Origin: an uncultured Flavobacterium sp. | GTDB lineage: Bacteria; Bacteroidota; Bacteroidia; Flavobacteriales; Flavobacteriaceae | Length of the DNA stretch: 64,000 bases | Direction of reading: 5' to 3' | NCBI GenBank assembly: GCA_943912855.1 | Contig: CALTVC010000004.1 | Location: 163,514-227,513, forward strand | Shown: piece after piece, positions 9,067 through 18,187 of the stretch | Layout: every line of letters begins with the position of its first letter | How positions within the stretch are numbered: position 1 is the first letter of the stretch | Notes under the pieces: model-generated | Told to the model about the DNA's origin: nothing | Seen by the model: only the letters and a program-made list of their open reading frames with translations | The model's database searches: none | Made by a program: the position numbers and the translations under genes

Positions 9067-9647
9067 TGAAAAACATATTTTTCATATTATCGGCTTTTTT
9101 TCTTTTTACGGGTACCGCCCTTGCGCAGGAGCCTAAAAAAGAAGAAAAGCCGGTTCTTATAAGCGACAAACCCGCAAAAAATACTATAAAAGAATATAAG
9201 TATGATGCCCTTGCTCCCAGTAAGGCAGCATTTTATTCGGCTGTAGTACCGGGTCTTGGACAGATTTACAACAAAAAATACTGGAAGGCTCCCATAGTAT
9301 GGGGCGCGCTGGGTATAAGCGTGTACTCTTTTAACTGGAACCAAAAAAAGTACAAAGAGTATCGTGGTTATTACAAACAGGTACTTGCAGGCCACGCTCT
9401 TACCGGCGACCTGGAAGGCATAGACGGCGACCGTCTTATCCGTGCGCAGAAGTTTTACCAGCGTAACCGCGACCTTTCTGTACTGGCTACCGGAGCCATT
9501 TACCTCCTTAACATTATAGATGCTAACGTAGATGCCCACCTTAGGCAGTACAACGTAAGCGAAGACCTTTCGTTACGTCCTGAATTTGAACAGAACGACA
9601 TTAACAGTCAATACCACCTGGGGCTTACCATGAGCTACCGTTTTTAA
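9066..9647 (+). CDS. DUF5683 membrane protein
   Basis: A 193-residue protein read from a GTG that overlaps the parB stop. A signal sequence (KNIFFILSAFFLFTGTALAQ) is followed by a charged stretch, then a domain with GLGQIYNKKYWKAPIVWGALGI and a second hydrophobic segment (LSVLATGAIYLLNIIDANVDAHL). This matches DUF5683, found in Bacteroidetes between parB and dapB. Function unknown; it is probably an inner-membrane or periplasmic protein. Conserved linkage with envelope genes (lepB, dapB) hints at a cell-envelope role, which is inference. Confidence 0.8.
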   Translation: MKNIFFILSAFFLFTGTALAQEPKKEEKPVLISDKPAKNTIKEYKYDALAPSKAAFYSAVVPGLGQIYNKKYWKAPIVWGALGISVYSFNWNQKKYKEYRGYYKQVLAGHALTGDLEGIDGDRLIRAQKFYQRNRDLSVLATGAIYLLNIIDANVDAHLRQYNVSEDLSLRPEFEQNDINSQYHLGLTMSYRF

Positions 9648-9656
9648 TCACCAATT

Positions 9657-10355
9657 ATGAAAATAGCATTACTGGGCTACGGCAAAATGGGCAAAGTCAT
9701 AGAACGCATTGCCCTTGAAAGAGGACACGAAATTGTACTTCGCAAAGGCGGTGCTACAAGTTTTGACGGTCTTGAAGATGCCGATGTAGCCATAGAATTC
9801 AGCATACCCGATGCCGCCGTGGCAAACATAACCGAATGCCTTAACCACAACACACCCGTTATTAGTGGTACTACCGGATGGCTGGAGCATTACCACAACA
9901 TAGCTGCCCTGTGCGAAGAAAAGAAAGGTGCTTTTATTTATGGCTCTAACTTTAGCCTTGGCGTAAATATTTTCTTTGAACTGAACAGTCATCTTGCCAA
10001 AATGATGAGCACGCTGAAACAGTATAAAGTTACCATGGAGGAAATCCACCATACACAAAAACTGGATGCACCAAGTGGCACTGCTATCTCTCTTGCCAAA
10101 GACATCATAGCGCAATCTGATTATGCGAGTTGGGCCATTGAAAACCCTAAAGAGGAAGACATTTTCATAGACGTAAAACGTATAGAAAATGTACCGGGTA
10201 CGCACGTGATCACATACGATTCTGAAATTGATTCTATAGAAATAAAACATACCGCCCACAGTCGCGAAGGTTTTGCGCTTGGTTCGGTTGTGGCAGCCGA
10301 ATGGCTGGTAGGCAAAACAGGTATCTTTACCATGAAAGATGTCCTTGGCCTGTAA
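9657..10355 (+). CDS. dapB: 4-hydroxy-tetrahydrodipicolinate reductase
   Basis: A 232-residue enzyme of the lysine/diaminopimelate pathway that reduces hydroxy-tetrahydrodipicolinate with NAD(P)H. The N-terminal Rossmann motif is GYGKMG. The catalytic signature EIHHTQKLDAPSGTA, with the active His-His and Lys, is present, as is the closing AHSREGFALGSV segment. It is shorter than the E. coli enzyme but of normal Bacteroidetes length. It lies nine bases after the DUF5683 gene and 44 before lepB, within the parA-lepB unit. Confidence 0.95.
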   Translation: MKIALLGYGKMGKVIERIALERGHEIVLRKGGATSFDGLEDADVAIEFSIPDAAVANITECLNHNTPVISGTTGWLEHYHNIAALCEEKKGAFIYGSNFSLGVNIFFELNSHLAKMMSTLKQYKVTMEEIHHTQKLDAPSGTAISLAKDIIAQSDYASWAIENPKEEDIFIDVKRIENVPGTHVITYDSEIDSIEIKHTAHSREGFALGSVVAAEWLVGKTGIFTMKDVLGL

Positions 10356-10399
10356 CAAATACGCATATTAACCTACATATACCAAAAACATAGTAGTTT

Positions 10400-11950
10400 A
10401 TGACACCAATACAGTGGTTTATATTTTTCCTGGCGGTACAGGTTGTACACTTTGCAGGAACGTGGAAACTTTATGAGAAAGCAGGCCGCAAGCCCTGGGA
10501 AGCTGCCGTACCCGTATACAACGCGGTAATACTGATGAAAATCATTAACCGCCCGTGGTACTGGACCATCCTCCTATTCATACCAATTGTAAACCTTATC
10601 ATGTTCCCTGTGGTATGGGTGCAGATACTAAAGTCTTTTGGTAAAAACAAAACCAGCGATTACATCATAGGCATACTTACCGCAGGTTTGTACATCTATG
10701 CGCTGAACTATTCCGACAAAGCCGATTACAACGCAAATACTGAAACTACAGAAAGTACACTAAGTTCGCTACTTTTTGCGGTAGTGGTGGCTACTATAGT
10801 ACATACGTACTTTATACAGCCGTTCCAAATCCCGTCGTCATCGCTTGAAAAAACACTTCTTATAGGCGACTTCCTGTTTGTGAGCAAGGTACATTACGGA
10901 CCGCGTGTGCCTATGACTACCGTTGCCGCTCCTATGGTACACGATACCATTCCGGTACTTGGCGTAAAATCATACAGCAAATGGCCTCAACTGCCTTATA
11001 TGAGGATTCCGGGCTTTGCTAAACCTGCCAAGAATGACATTGTGGTATTCAACTGGCCTGCCGATACGGTTAAGAAATTCTTCGACCAAAACAGCTTTGG
11101 CATTCGTAAGCCAGTCGATAAAAAATCAAACTACGTAAAACGTTGCGTTGCAGCACCCGGCGATACCTTTTCGCTTCGCGATGGTGTGGTCTTTATAAAT
11201 GGTGCCGAGCTAAAACTATCAGACAGGGCTAAGGTGCAGTACAGCTACACGCTTACTACCAAAGACAAATCTATGCTAGATCAACGTTATATTATACAAG
11301 ATCTTGGCATTAACCCATCAGATTATTATGTTGATAACAATGGGATTTACCGCTTCGCGGCACTTACAAATGAAATGGTATCTAAGCTAAAAGTCAATCC
11401 ATTGGTAGAAAGTATAGAAAAGCGTATACTTAAAAACAATGATGGTATGGATATAGATAAAAGGTACTATATCTTCCCTTATAACCATGCCGACTGGACT
11501 GTAGATAACATAGGCGATATTTACGTTCCTGAAAAAGGTAAGCAAGTAACCCTGACTACAGAGAACCTTCCGTTCTACAAAAAAGTTATTGAAGAATACG
11601 AGCATAACGAACTTAAAGTTACCGGAAACGAAATCCGTATTAATGGTGCTCCGGCTACCAGCTATACCTTTCAGCAGGATTATTACTTTATGATGGGTGA
11701 TAACCGCCACAACTCTGAAGACAGCCGTTTTTGGGGCTTTGTACCGGAAGACCACGTAGTGGGTAAACCGGTATTCATCTGGATGAGTTGGGATGGCGTA
11801 AACAAAAAAATCCGTTGGGAGCGTATGTTTACCACTGTGGGTGGTAATGGCGAACCTGTTTCATACTTCAGGTATTTTATAATAGCATTAGCAGGTTACC
11901 TTGCCCTGGACTTCTTTGTACTTAAGAAGAAGAAAGAGCAGAAAGGTTAA
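10400..11950 (+). CDS. lepB: Signal peptidase I with extended N-terminus
   Basis: A 516-residue type I leader peptidase that removes signal peptides at the periplasmic face of the inner membrane. Residues 1-100 hold several hydrophobic segments of a DUF5684-like region. The catalytic serine lies in PSSSLEKTLLIGD (Ser148) and the general-base lysine in YVKRCVAAPGD (Lys247). The late box MMGDNRHNSEDSRFWGFVP is intact. The SxM motif has Leu instead of Met after the catalytic serine. An insertion of more than 100 residues separates the Lys box from the MGDNRxxSxDSR box. It is much longer than the proteobacterial enzyme, as usual in this phylum. Confidence 0.95.
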   Translation: MTPIQWFIFFLAVQVVHFAGTWKLYEKAGRKPWEAAVPVYNAVILMKIINRPWYWTILLFIPIVNLIMFPVVWVQILKSFGKNKTSDYIIGILTAGLYIYALNYSDKADYNANTETTESTLSSLLFAVVVATIVHTYFIQPFQIPSSSLEKTLLIGDFLFVSKVHYGPRVPMTTVAAPMVHDTIPVLGVKSYSKWPQLPYMRIPGFAKPAKNDIVVFNWPADTVKKFFDQNSFGIRKPVDKKSNYVKRCVAAPGDTFSLRDGVVFINGAELKLSDRAKVQYSYTLTTKDKSMLDQRYIIQDLGINPSDYYVDNNGIYRFAALTNEMVSKLKVNPLVESIEKRILKNNDGMDIDKRYYIFPYNHADWTVDNIGDIYVPEKGKQVTLTTENLPFYKKVIEEYEHNELKVTGNEIRINGAPATSYTFQQDYYFMMGDNRHNSEDSRFWGFVPEDHVVGKPVFIWMSWDGVNKKIRWERMFTTVGGNGEPVSYFRYFIIALAGYLALDFFVLKKKKEQKG

Positions 11951-11956
11951 TTTGTG

Positions 11957-12012
11957 GATTTGAAGATTTAGAAATGCGTGTAATCAACCACGTTTTTCTA
12001 AATCTTCAAATC
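11957..12012. repeat. Intergenic inverted repeat (18-bp perfect arms)
   Basis: Left arm 11957-11974 (GATTTGAAGATTTAGAAA) and right arm 11995-12012 are perfect reverse complements with a 20-base spacer, filling the gap between lepB and the WbqC-like gene. It may act as a terminator or RNA-processing site, but it lacks a clean T-run. Confidence 0.8.
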
Positions 12013-12031
12013 TTATCATTTCCAAATCGTC

Positions 12032-12658
12032 ATGAGTAGCATTCTTTTACACCCGACATACTTTCCATCAATCAGCCATTTCGTAGCTATGGCACAAGCT
12101 GAGCGCATAACTTTTGAGATGGAAGACAACTTCCAGAAGCAGACCAATCGTAACCGCATGTACATTTATAGTCCGAATGGTGTGCAGTTGCTAAACATAC
12201 CTGTAAAACACAGTCCGACAGGTGGAGCGCAAAAGTTTAAGGATGTAAAGATAGAAACAGCTTTTGACTGGCAGAAACAGCATTTTAAGTCGCTTGAAGC
12301 CGCTTACCGTACTTCGCCCTTCTTTGAGTATTTTGAAGACGACATACGCCCTGTATTTGAAACGAAGCATAAATACATGATGGATCTGGATTTCCAGATT
12401 ATGGAAATGGTATGTAAATGCCTTGGTATGCCTTTTGAATATGGAAAAACAACAGAATACTTCCACGAAACTCCTGAGTATACCGATCTGCGCTCGCTTG
12501 CCAACGGTAAAAAGGACCCGAACCAATTTGAGGAATACACCCAGGTTTTTGAAGAAAAACATGGTTTTATAAACAACCTTAGTATCCTTGACCTCCTGTT
12601 TAATGAAGGTAGATACGCATTGGATTATCTGAAGAAACAAGAACTTGTTTTTAGGTAA
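12032..12658 (+). CDS. WbqC-like family protein
   Basis: A 208-residue protein with the start typical of the WbqC family (ILLHPTYFPSISHFVAMAQ) and the conserved central N.QK.T.RNR.YI and HW-type segment (FKSLEAAYRTSPFFEYFEDDI). Family members occur in O-antigen and other glycan gene clusters and are thought to act in sugar modification, but no reaction has been firmly assigned. In flavobacteria it regularly follows lepB. Cytosolic, with no signal peptide. Confidence 0.8.
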   Translation: MSSILLHPTYFPSISHFVAMAQAERITFEMEDNFQKQTNRNRMYIYSPNGVQLLNIPVKHSPTGGAQKFKDVKIETAFDWQKQHFKSLEAAYRTSPFFEYFEDDIRPVFETKHKYMMDLDFQIMEMVCKCLGMPFEYGKTTEYFHETPEYTDLRSLANGKKDPNQFEEYTQVFEEKHGFINNLSILDLLFNEGRYALDYLKKQELVFR

Positions 12659-12725
12659 TTCGGTGATGCGGTTATTTGGTTATCCGACTGAGAACTAAAA
12701 ACTGCGACTGCGACTGAAAACTGAG

Positions 12726-13763
12726 CTACTCTTCTTTTTCAAAACGCAGGCGCGTCATTACCGGGAAATGGTCTGAGCTGATGAAGTTATTAAAGGTAGT
12801 GTACTGGCACACAGTTATTTTTTTATCGGCAAATACATAGTCAATACGCGCGGGGTAATACTTAAAGTTATACGATTTCCCAAAACCTTTACCCGCTTCT
12901 TCAAATGAATCATTCATTTTACCCCTCACACTACGGTATACATAGCTGAAAGCACTGTTATTAAGGTCGCCACAAATAATCATAGGGTAAGGACACTCCC
13001 TTTTATGTTTTTGCACCAATTCGGCCTGTGCCTGCTGTTTTTCAAAGGCAGCACTAATGCGCTTAAAGATTATTTTGCTTCGCTCCTCATCCAGGCTTTC
13101 GTGTATATCCGGACTGATTTTTATGGATTGCAGGTGCATCGTGTACACACGCATGGTATCCTTACCTTTTTTAATATCGGCAAAAACAGCATTGTTAGCC
13201 GAACCCGGGAATTGTATGTCGCCCGTATTAATGATGCGGAATTTCGAGTAGATGGCCTGTTCGGTCTGCCCTTTCTCTGAAAAGATGAATTTATACTTGT
13301 ACTGACGGAATGCAGTGTCGCCTACAGCCTGTTTGCTGTATTCCTGAAGACAAAGTACATCAGGGTTCTTTTCCTTTATAAAAGCTGTTATTTTAGCCGG
13401 CATCCCACGTTCGGGGAGCCAGTCATAAAGATTAAACAAACGTACGTTATAACTCATCAGCGTAAAGTCGCCTTTTTCCTCCGCTATGGTATCGGCACTA
13501 AACTTAAACATCTTACTTATAAAGGTAATCCCTACAAGCAAAATAATTGCCGATAGCAACATTTGCTTTTTAGCCTGCAACAACCAATAGCAAAAGAAAA
13601 AACCGTTTAGCACCAGCATAAGCGGCATCACTAAAGTAAAAACAGAAAGCAGTGGTGACAACTTAGGCGCTACAAACGGCAATACATACGATATTACCGT
13701 GAGCACCGTAAGCACGATGTTCATGAAGTACATAAACTTATTAAACCACGACAGCTTTTTCAT
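12726..13763 (-). CDS. Membrane-anchored endonuclease/exonuclease/phosphatase-family protein
   Basis: A 345-residue protein with about three N-terminal membrane segments (residues about 10-85) followed by an EEP domain. The metal-dependent hydrolase motifs are all present: SYNVRLFN, CLQE, the MHLQS region, GDLNNS, and a final SSDHFPV with the catalytic His. Such proteins hydrolyse phosphodiester or phosphomonoester bonds, and the substrate of this membrane-bound branch is unknown. It is the last gene of the mutL-rhomboid-rhomboid-EEP unit. Confidence 0.8.
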   Translation of the reverse strand: MKKLSWFNKFMYFMNIVLTVLTVISYVLPFVAPKLSPLLSVFTLVMPLMLVLNGFFFCYWLLQAKKQMLLSAIILLVGITFISKMFKFSADTIAEEKGDFTLMSYNVRLFNLYDWLPERGMPAKITAFIKEKNPDVLCLQEYSKQAVGDTAFRQYKYKFIFSEKGQTEQAIYSKFRIINTGDIQFPGSANNAVFADIKKGKDTMRVYTMHLQSIKISPDIHESLDEERSKIIFKRISAAFEKQQAQAELVQKHKRECPYPMIICGDLNNSAFSYVYRSVRGKMNDSFEEAGKGFGKSYNFKYYPARIDYVFADKKITVCQYTTFNNFISSDHFPVMTRLRFEKEE

Positions 13764-13797
13764 TTTTCCCTTTATGGCATTTGCCTGAAACTATGTA

Positions 13798-14700
13798 TTA
13801 TTTGCCTACTTTAAACAAAAAGTCCTTCTCCTCTTTGGTAAGACTATCGTAACCACTACGGCTTATCTTATCCAGGATTTCATCTATCTGCTGCTGGGTC
13901 ATATCTTTAACAGGTTTAGAAGCTGTACGGGTTTGTTGTGGTGCAGGATTACGATGTACTTTTGTAAACGGGGTCGATTTTCTCGGCTTAAATAAATTAG
14001 CAAAGAAATCTATTATAACCGAAACACCCTTACTCAGGTCCGTACCGTTTAGTAATAGTTTTATGTAGATAAAACCAAACAATGCCCCTGAAAGATGTGC
14101 TATATGTCCGCCACTGTTCGATACGGAAACATCAATAAGATCGAGTACAATAAATACCCCAGCAATGTGCCAAAGCCTTACAGTACCTATAAGCATAAGC
14201 CTTACCTGGTATTGTGGCGCATAAACTGCCGTACCAACTAATATTGCCATAATAGCACCCGAAGCTCCTACCATAGGAGCCAGACTACCCCTAAGAATAG
14301 GTATTGCCTGATAACTACCAATAAATACCAATCCGGCAAAAATTGAAGCTAATACATACAAGCCAAAAAATTGTTTCTGTGTAAAGAACGTAAGGAACAA
14401 TCTCCCCACGAAAAACAACCACAGCATGTTAAAAAACAGATGCAGAAAATCGTTATGTAAAAACGCATAAGTAAAAACCGACCATGGTTTCCAAAGTAAA
14501 TCGGCCGGGTTAGATGATATACTAAACCAGTTTGCAGTACCTCCTATAGTCCAGTCTAACGCAGGCAATACCACTCCGCCAAGCCTAAGCAGACTAAAGA
14601 TAATAAGCGGAATTATAAACAGTCCTACATTCCAGAAGATAAGGCGTTGTACCACGCCCCCTATCCGGTATTCCATTTTTATATCATCAATGATTCCCAT
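13798..14700 (-). CDS. Rhomboid-family intramembrane serine protease with C-terminal extension
   Basis: A 300-residue rhomboid protease. The catalytic serine is in GASGAIMA and the histidine in GHIAHLSGALFGF, with about six membrane segments over residues 20-205. The LHLFFNMLWLFFVG stretch supplies the conserved HxxxN region. A soluble tail of about 80 residues (TPFTKVHRNPAPQQ to EKDFLFKVGK) is typical of flavobacterial members. It cleaves membrane-spanning substrates within the bilayer, natural substrate unknown. It follows another rhomboid gene after four bases. Confidence 0.9.
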   Translation of the reverse strand: MGIIDDIKMEYRIGGVVQRLIFWNVGLFIIPLIIFSLLRLGGVVLPALDWTIGGTANWFSISSNPADLLWKPWSVFTYAFLHNDFLHLFFNMLWLFFVGRLFLTFFTQKQFFGLYVLASIFAGLVFIGSYQAIPILRGSLAPMVGASGAIMAILVGTAVYAPQYQVRLMLIGTVRLWHIAGVFIVLDLIDVSVSNSGGHIAHLSGALFGFIYIKLLLNGTDLSKGVSVIIDFFANLFKPRKSTPFTKVHRNPAPQQTRTASKPVKDMTQQQIDEILDKISRSGYDSLTKEEKDFLFKVGK

Positions 14701-14703
14701 TGC

Positions 14704-15456
14704 TTAGTTCCAACGTTTATGGTTAAACTTATTGTTCCTCCAAATGTACACCATAAGTACGCCCACTGCGGCACCACCTATGTGTGCAAAGTGCGCAATA
14801 CCATCGGTAGCACCAAAAATAGCTGCACCTCTAACCCCCATTACGAGATCGCCCAGAATGATAAACGGTACAAAATATTTCACTTTGATGGGTATCGGGA
14901 AGAAAAGCATTATCATTTCCTGCTCCGGGAACATAAAGGCGTATGCTGCCATAAGACCGTATAGCGCACCCGAAGCACCCAGCAGCGTCCCCATATAAGC
15001 GCTGTACATAGATATAAGGTCGTCGTTCATAACGAGTTCTTGCCATGCCACAAGTGCTTTACCATCTGCTAAAGTACTTAATACATGACTCGCCGAATAT
15101 CCGTGCTCATTTAGTACACTCATCACCCTATGGTATTCATAATACTCAATACCAAAGTGTAGCAACGCAGCACCTATACCACAAGAGAAGTAGAAAAACA
15201 AGAAGCGCTTTTGCCCCCAAGCCATTTCCAGCATTGGACCAAAAACAAAAAGCCCCAGCATGTTGGAAAAAATGTGTCCCACATTGGCATGCATAAACAT
15301 ATACGTTATAAACTGCCACGGCTTGTATGCAGGGTTCAGTATAAAATGCAGGTCAAGGTACTCGTGCAGTACTCCATTTTTTATTACCAGAGAGGCAACA
15401 AAAAAAAGTACGTTTATTATAATAAGATGCTTTACAGTATCTGTTATCCTCATCAT
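14704..15456 (-). CDS. Rhomboid-family intramembrane serine protease
   Basis: A 250-residue rhomboid. HANVGHIFSNMLGLFVFG gives the conserved His/Asn region, GASGALYGL the catalytic serine, and HFAHIGGAAVGVL the catalytic histidine. An insertion between membrane segments 2 and 4 (VMSVLNEHGYSASHVL and following) is long and partly polar. The start overlaps the end of mutL by four bases, so translation is probably coupled. Both rhomboids keep the full catalytic dyad, so neither looks like a pseudoprotease. Confidence 0.9.
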   Translation of the reverse strand: MMRITDTVKHLIIINVLFFVASLVIKNGVLHEYLDLHFILNPAYKPWQFITYMFMHANVGHIFSNMLGLFVFGPMLEMAWGQKRFLFFYFSCGIGAALLHFGIEYYEYHRVMSVLNEHGYSASHVLSTLADGKALVAWQELVMNDDLISMYSAYMGTLLGASGALYGLMAAYAFMFPEQEMIMLFFPIPIKVKYFVPFIILGDLVMGVRGAAIFGATDGIAHFAHIGGAAVGVLMVYIWRNNKFNHKRWN

Positions 15457-17405
15457 AGGGCAAAACGTTTATCTAAATCCTCCACACTCATGGTTATGAA
15501 GGTAGGTTTGTTAAATGGCGATACGCCGGGCTCTTTACATGCAAACAGGGTATTTACCATGGTTTCCTGCTCCTTTTCGGTGAGCTGCGTACCTGTTTTT
15601 ACTGCCAAACTCCGTGCCATAGATTTGGCTATACGGTCAGAAAGGCTAAAGCTACTCTCAAGCACTTCCTGCTGCATGTCGTTTATTAGTTCTTCAAGCA
15701 AAATAGACACTTCACTTTCAGCGACGTTTACCGGCAGCCCATCTACAATAACGTGGTCGCTATTAATTTCGGCAAAGCCAAAACCTGTATTTATAAGCGA
15801 CGCCTGCATATCTGTAATCATAGTCATTTCGGCAGGTGTATAGTACAACACCAACGGGAAAAGCAACTGCTGGCTCGATGCCTGCTGTACGGTAATATTA
15901 CGTAAAAATTGTTCGTATAGTATACGCTGGTGCGCCCTTTTTTGGTCGATAATCACCATACCCGATTTTATAGGGCTAACAATGTATTTTTTATGAATCT
16001 GGTAGGTTTTGTATATTGTGGTTTCCTCAATTTCCGAGTCATTAAATAACGACCCCGTTACTTCTTCCGACTCAAAGTTTATCTCGGCTATTTCCTCATT
16101 GCTTGGGTTTGTACCTACGTACAGGCTCTCCCAACTTGGCTGGAATTCCTTTTTAAACGATGGTATGGCAAAGTTACCCGATGAACCCGAAGATGCTTTA
16201 CTCGCCACGCTACCACCAAGGCTCCTCCCTCCTCCCGATGAAGAAAACGAACTGCTAAAACTTCCGCCACCGAAACCACCTCCCGAAGGGCTGTCATCTG
16301 CAAAGGGGTTAAAATTACGGTCTACTTCTACCGTAGGCATACTTGCTTCCTTGCCCTCATAATTGTACGGGGTATCAAGGTTGGCATCACGATCAAAATC
16401 CAGTACCGGGGCAATGTTAAACTGCCCAAGGCTGTGTTTTATAGCCGAACGCAGTATGGCGTAGAGCGCGTGCTCATCGTCAAACTTTATCTCGGTCTTT
16501 GTAGGATGAATGTTTATATCTATGGTATGCGGTGGCACATCCAGGTACAGGTAGTACGCGGGTTGAGTGCCGTCTTTAAGCAGGCCTTCGTAAGCCGCCA
16601 TAACTGCATGGTGCAGATACGGACTTTTTATAAAACGGTTGTTTACAAAAAAGAACTGCTCACCCCTGTTCTTCTTGGCAAATTCCGGTTTGGTTACAAA
16701 ACCGTTTATGGTAACAATCTCTGTAGTTTCGTTTACGGGAACAAGCTTTTCGTTGGTCTTACCCCCAAAAATGCCCACAATACGCTGGCGCATATTACCA
16801 GAAGGCAGGTTAAACATTTCGCTGCCGTTGTGGTACAGCATAAAGCTGATGTTGGCATGCGCCATTGCCACACGCTCAAACTCGTCTACAATATGGCGGA
16901 ACTCCACCGTATCGCTTTTTAAGAAGTTGCGACGCGCGGGTATGTTGAAAAATAAGTTCTTTATAGAAAATGATGTACCCCGTGGCAATACCGCTACGTC
17001 CTGATGGGTAAATTTACTACCCTCTATAATCAGATGGGTTCCCAGTTCATCCTGCTCCTGGCGGGTTTTCATCTCCACATGGGTAACCGCGGCAATAGAA
17101 GCAAGCGCCTCTCCACGAAAGCCTTTTGTGTGTAACGAAAACAAATCCTCGGCATGACGGATTTTACTGGTGGCATGACGCTCAAAGCACAGGCGGGCAT
17201 CGGTAACGCTCATGCCCTTGCCGTTGTCTATAACCTGTATAAGAGTTTTACCGGCATCCTTTACGATAAGTTTAATCTCGGTAGCGCCTGCGTCTACCGC
17301 GTTTTCCATCAGTTCCTTAACCACCGAAGCCGGGCGCTGTACCACCTCACCGGCGGCTATCTGGTTGGCAACATGGTCTGGAAGAAGCTGGATAATACTC
17401 GACAT
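15453..17405 (-). CDS. mutL: DNA mismatch repair protein MutL
   Basis: A 650-residue GHKL ATPase that couples MutS mismatch recognition to strand removal. The N-terminal ATP-binding motifs are complete: ENAVDAGAT, DNGKGM, RHATSKI and TKGFRGEALASI. A Gly/Ser-rich linker (SGGGFGGGSFSSSFSSSGGG) at about 370-400 separates it from the C-terminal dimerisation domain, which holds DQKRAHQRILYEQF and CKEPGVSPFNKPT, resembling the metal-binding motifs of nicking MutL proteins. It heads the mutL-rhomboid-rhomboid-EEP unit. This is the only intact copy; two 5' fragments of the gene lie further right in the window. Confidence 0.97.
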   Translation of the reverse strand: MSSIIQLLPDHVANQIAAGEVVQRPASVVKELMENAVDAGATEIKLIVKDAGKTLIQVIDNGKGMSVTDARLCFERHATSKIRHAEDLFSLHTKGFRGEALASIAAVTHVEMKTRQEQDELGTHLIIEGSKFTHQDVAVLPRGTSFSIKNLFFNIPARRNFLKSDTVEFRHIVDEFERVAMAHANISFMLYHNGSEMFNLPSGNMRQRIVGIFGGKTNEKLVPVNETTEIVTINGFVTKPEFAKKNRGEQFFFVNNRFIKSPYLHHAVMAAYEGLLKDGTQPAYYLYLDVPPHTIDINIHPTKTEIKFDDEHALYAILRSAIKHSLGQFNIAPVLDFDRDANLDTPYNYEGKEASMPTVEVDRNFNPFADDSPSGGGFGGGSFSSSFSSSGGGRSLGGSVASKASSGSSGNFAIPSFKKEFQPSWESLYVGTNPSNEEIAEINFESEEVTGSLFNDSEIEETTIYKTYQIHKKYIVSPIKSGMVIIDQKRAHQRILYEQFLRNITVQQASSQQLLFPLVLYYTPAEMTMITDMQASLINTGFGFAEINSDHVIVDGLPVNVAESEVSILLEELINDMQQEVLESSFSLSDRIAKSMARSLAVKTGTQLTEKEQETMVNTLFACKEPGVSPFNKPTFITMSVEDLDKRFAL

Positions 17406-17436
17406 TTTGTGTGTACAGTTGTTTTTAAAAGGATAC

Positions 17437-17444
17437 CAAAGGTA
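17437..17444 (-). promoter_or_regulatory. -7 promoter element of mutL
   Basis: On the minus strand TACCTTTG matches TAnnTTTG, about 31 bases before the mutL start. The same element, with its surrounding bases, is repeated upstream of both mutL fragments at 20579-20586 and 22064-22071. Confidence 0.6.
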
Positions 17445-17546
17445 CGATTTTTTTGTGGGAGGGGGAAATGACTATAAATACTGTTAGGATTATTTTCTTT
17501 AACAAAATTTTAATAATTTTACTTAAACCAAACAACAGATTCTTAT

Positions 17547-18167
17547 ATGAAGCAATACTTTATCTATCAAAACGGGGAACAGTCAGGACCATTTTTCATT
17601 GAAGAACTTGAAAGTAAAAAAATAAGCAGGGAAATACTTGTCTGGACAGAAGGACTAACTGATTGGCAGAAAGCAGAGAATATTGAAGAATTAAATTTAT
17701 TATTCAAGACACTGCCACCTCCTATCCCAAGGTCTGCACCTCCCGTCTTTGAACGCGAAAACACTTATGTTCAACAACTAGAAACATCGGAAAGTGGGAA
17801 CTCGACAATAAAGAAAGTCGGGATATTCTTAGGTATTGCTATTCTACTATTTGTAAGTGTTTGTGTATTCGTTGCTTATCAGAATGACCAGGATTTGAAG
17901 CAACGTGAATTAGAAACAAGAATTGCCGAGCAGGAAAGACAAGTACGCGAAGCACGCATCCGCGAAATTAACAATGAATTAAACGTCGTTTACCAAAACA
18001 TTGAAGAAGCAAAAAGACAACTGCATGATGTTTCTTCATTTCACTTTTTACGATCGGACAGAAAAAGGCATCAACAAATATCTGAAGCTGAAGAAATAGT
18101 TGAGTCTTGGCAAAATAAAAAGAACAGTCTTGAGCAAGAAATTAAAAGTCTTCAAGCGTCATATTAG
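17547..18167 (+). CDS. GYF_2-domain membrane protein (island block A)
   Basis: A 206-residue protein. Residues 1-55 are a GYF_2 domain (FIYQNGEQSGPFFIEEL, then ILVWTEGLTDWQKAENIEEL). A proline-rich linker and one membrane segment at about 91-110 follow, then a charged helical region at 116-205 that should form a coiled coil (RIAEQERQVREARIREINNEL). GYF_2 domains are thought to mediate protein contacts, often in membrane proteins with unknown partners. It is the first gene of cargo block A, reads away from mutL, and is followed closely by a lipoprotein gene. Function unknown. Confidence 0.7.
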   Translation: MKQYFIYQNGEQSGPFFIEELESKKISREILVWTEGLTDWQKAENIEELNLLFKTLPPPIPRSAPPVFERENTYVQQLETSESGNSTIKKVGIFLGIAILLFVSVCVFVAYQNDQDLKQRELETRIAEQERQVREARIREINNELNVVYQNIEEAKRQLHDVSSFHFLRSDRKRHQQISEAEEIVESWQNKKNSLEQEIKSLQASY

Positions 18168-18187
18168 AACATACCTAAAACTATTAA

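Noticed and set aside
15453..17405. Gly/Ser-rich stretch in mutL as a frameshift or insertion
   Set aside because: The frame stays open and both domains are intact. It is the variable linker between the ATPase and dimerisation domains.
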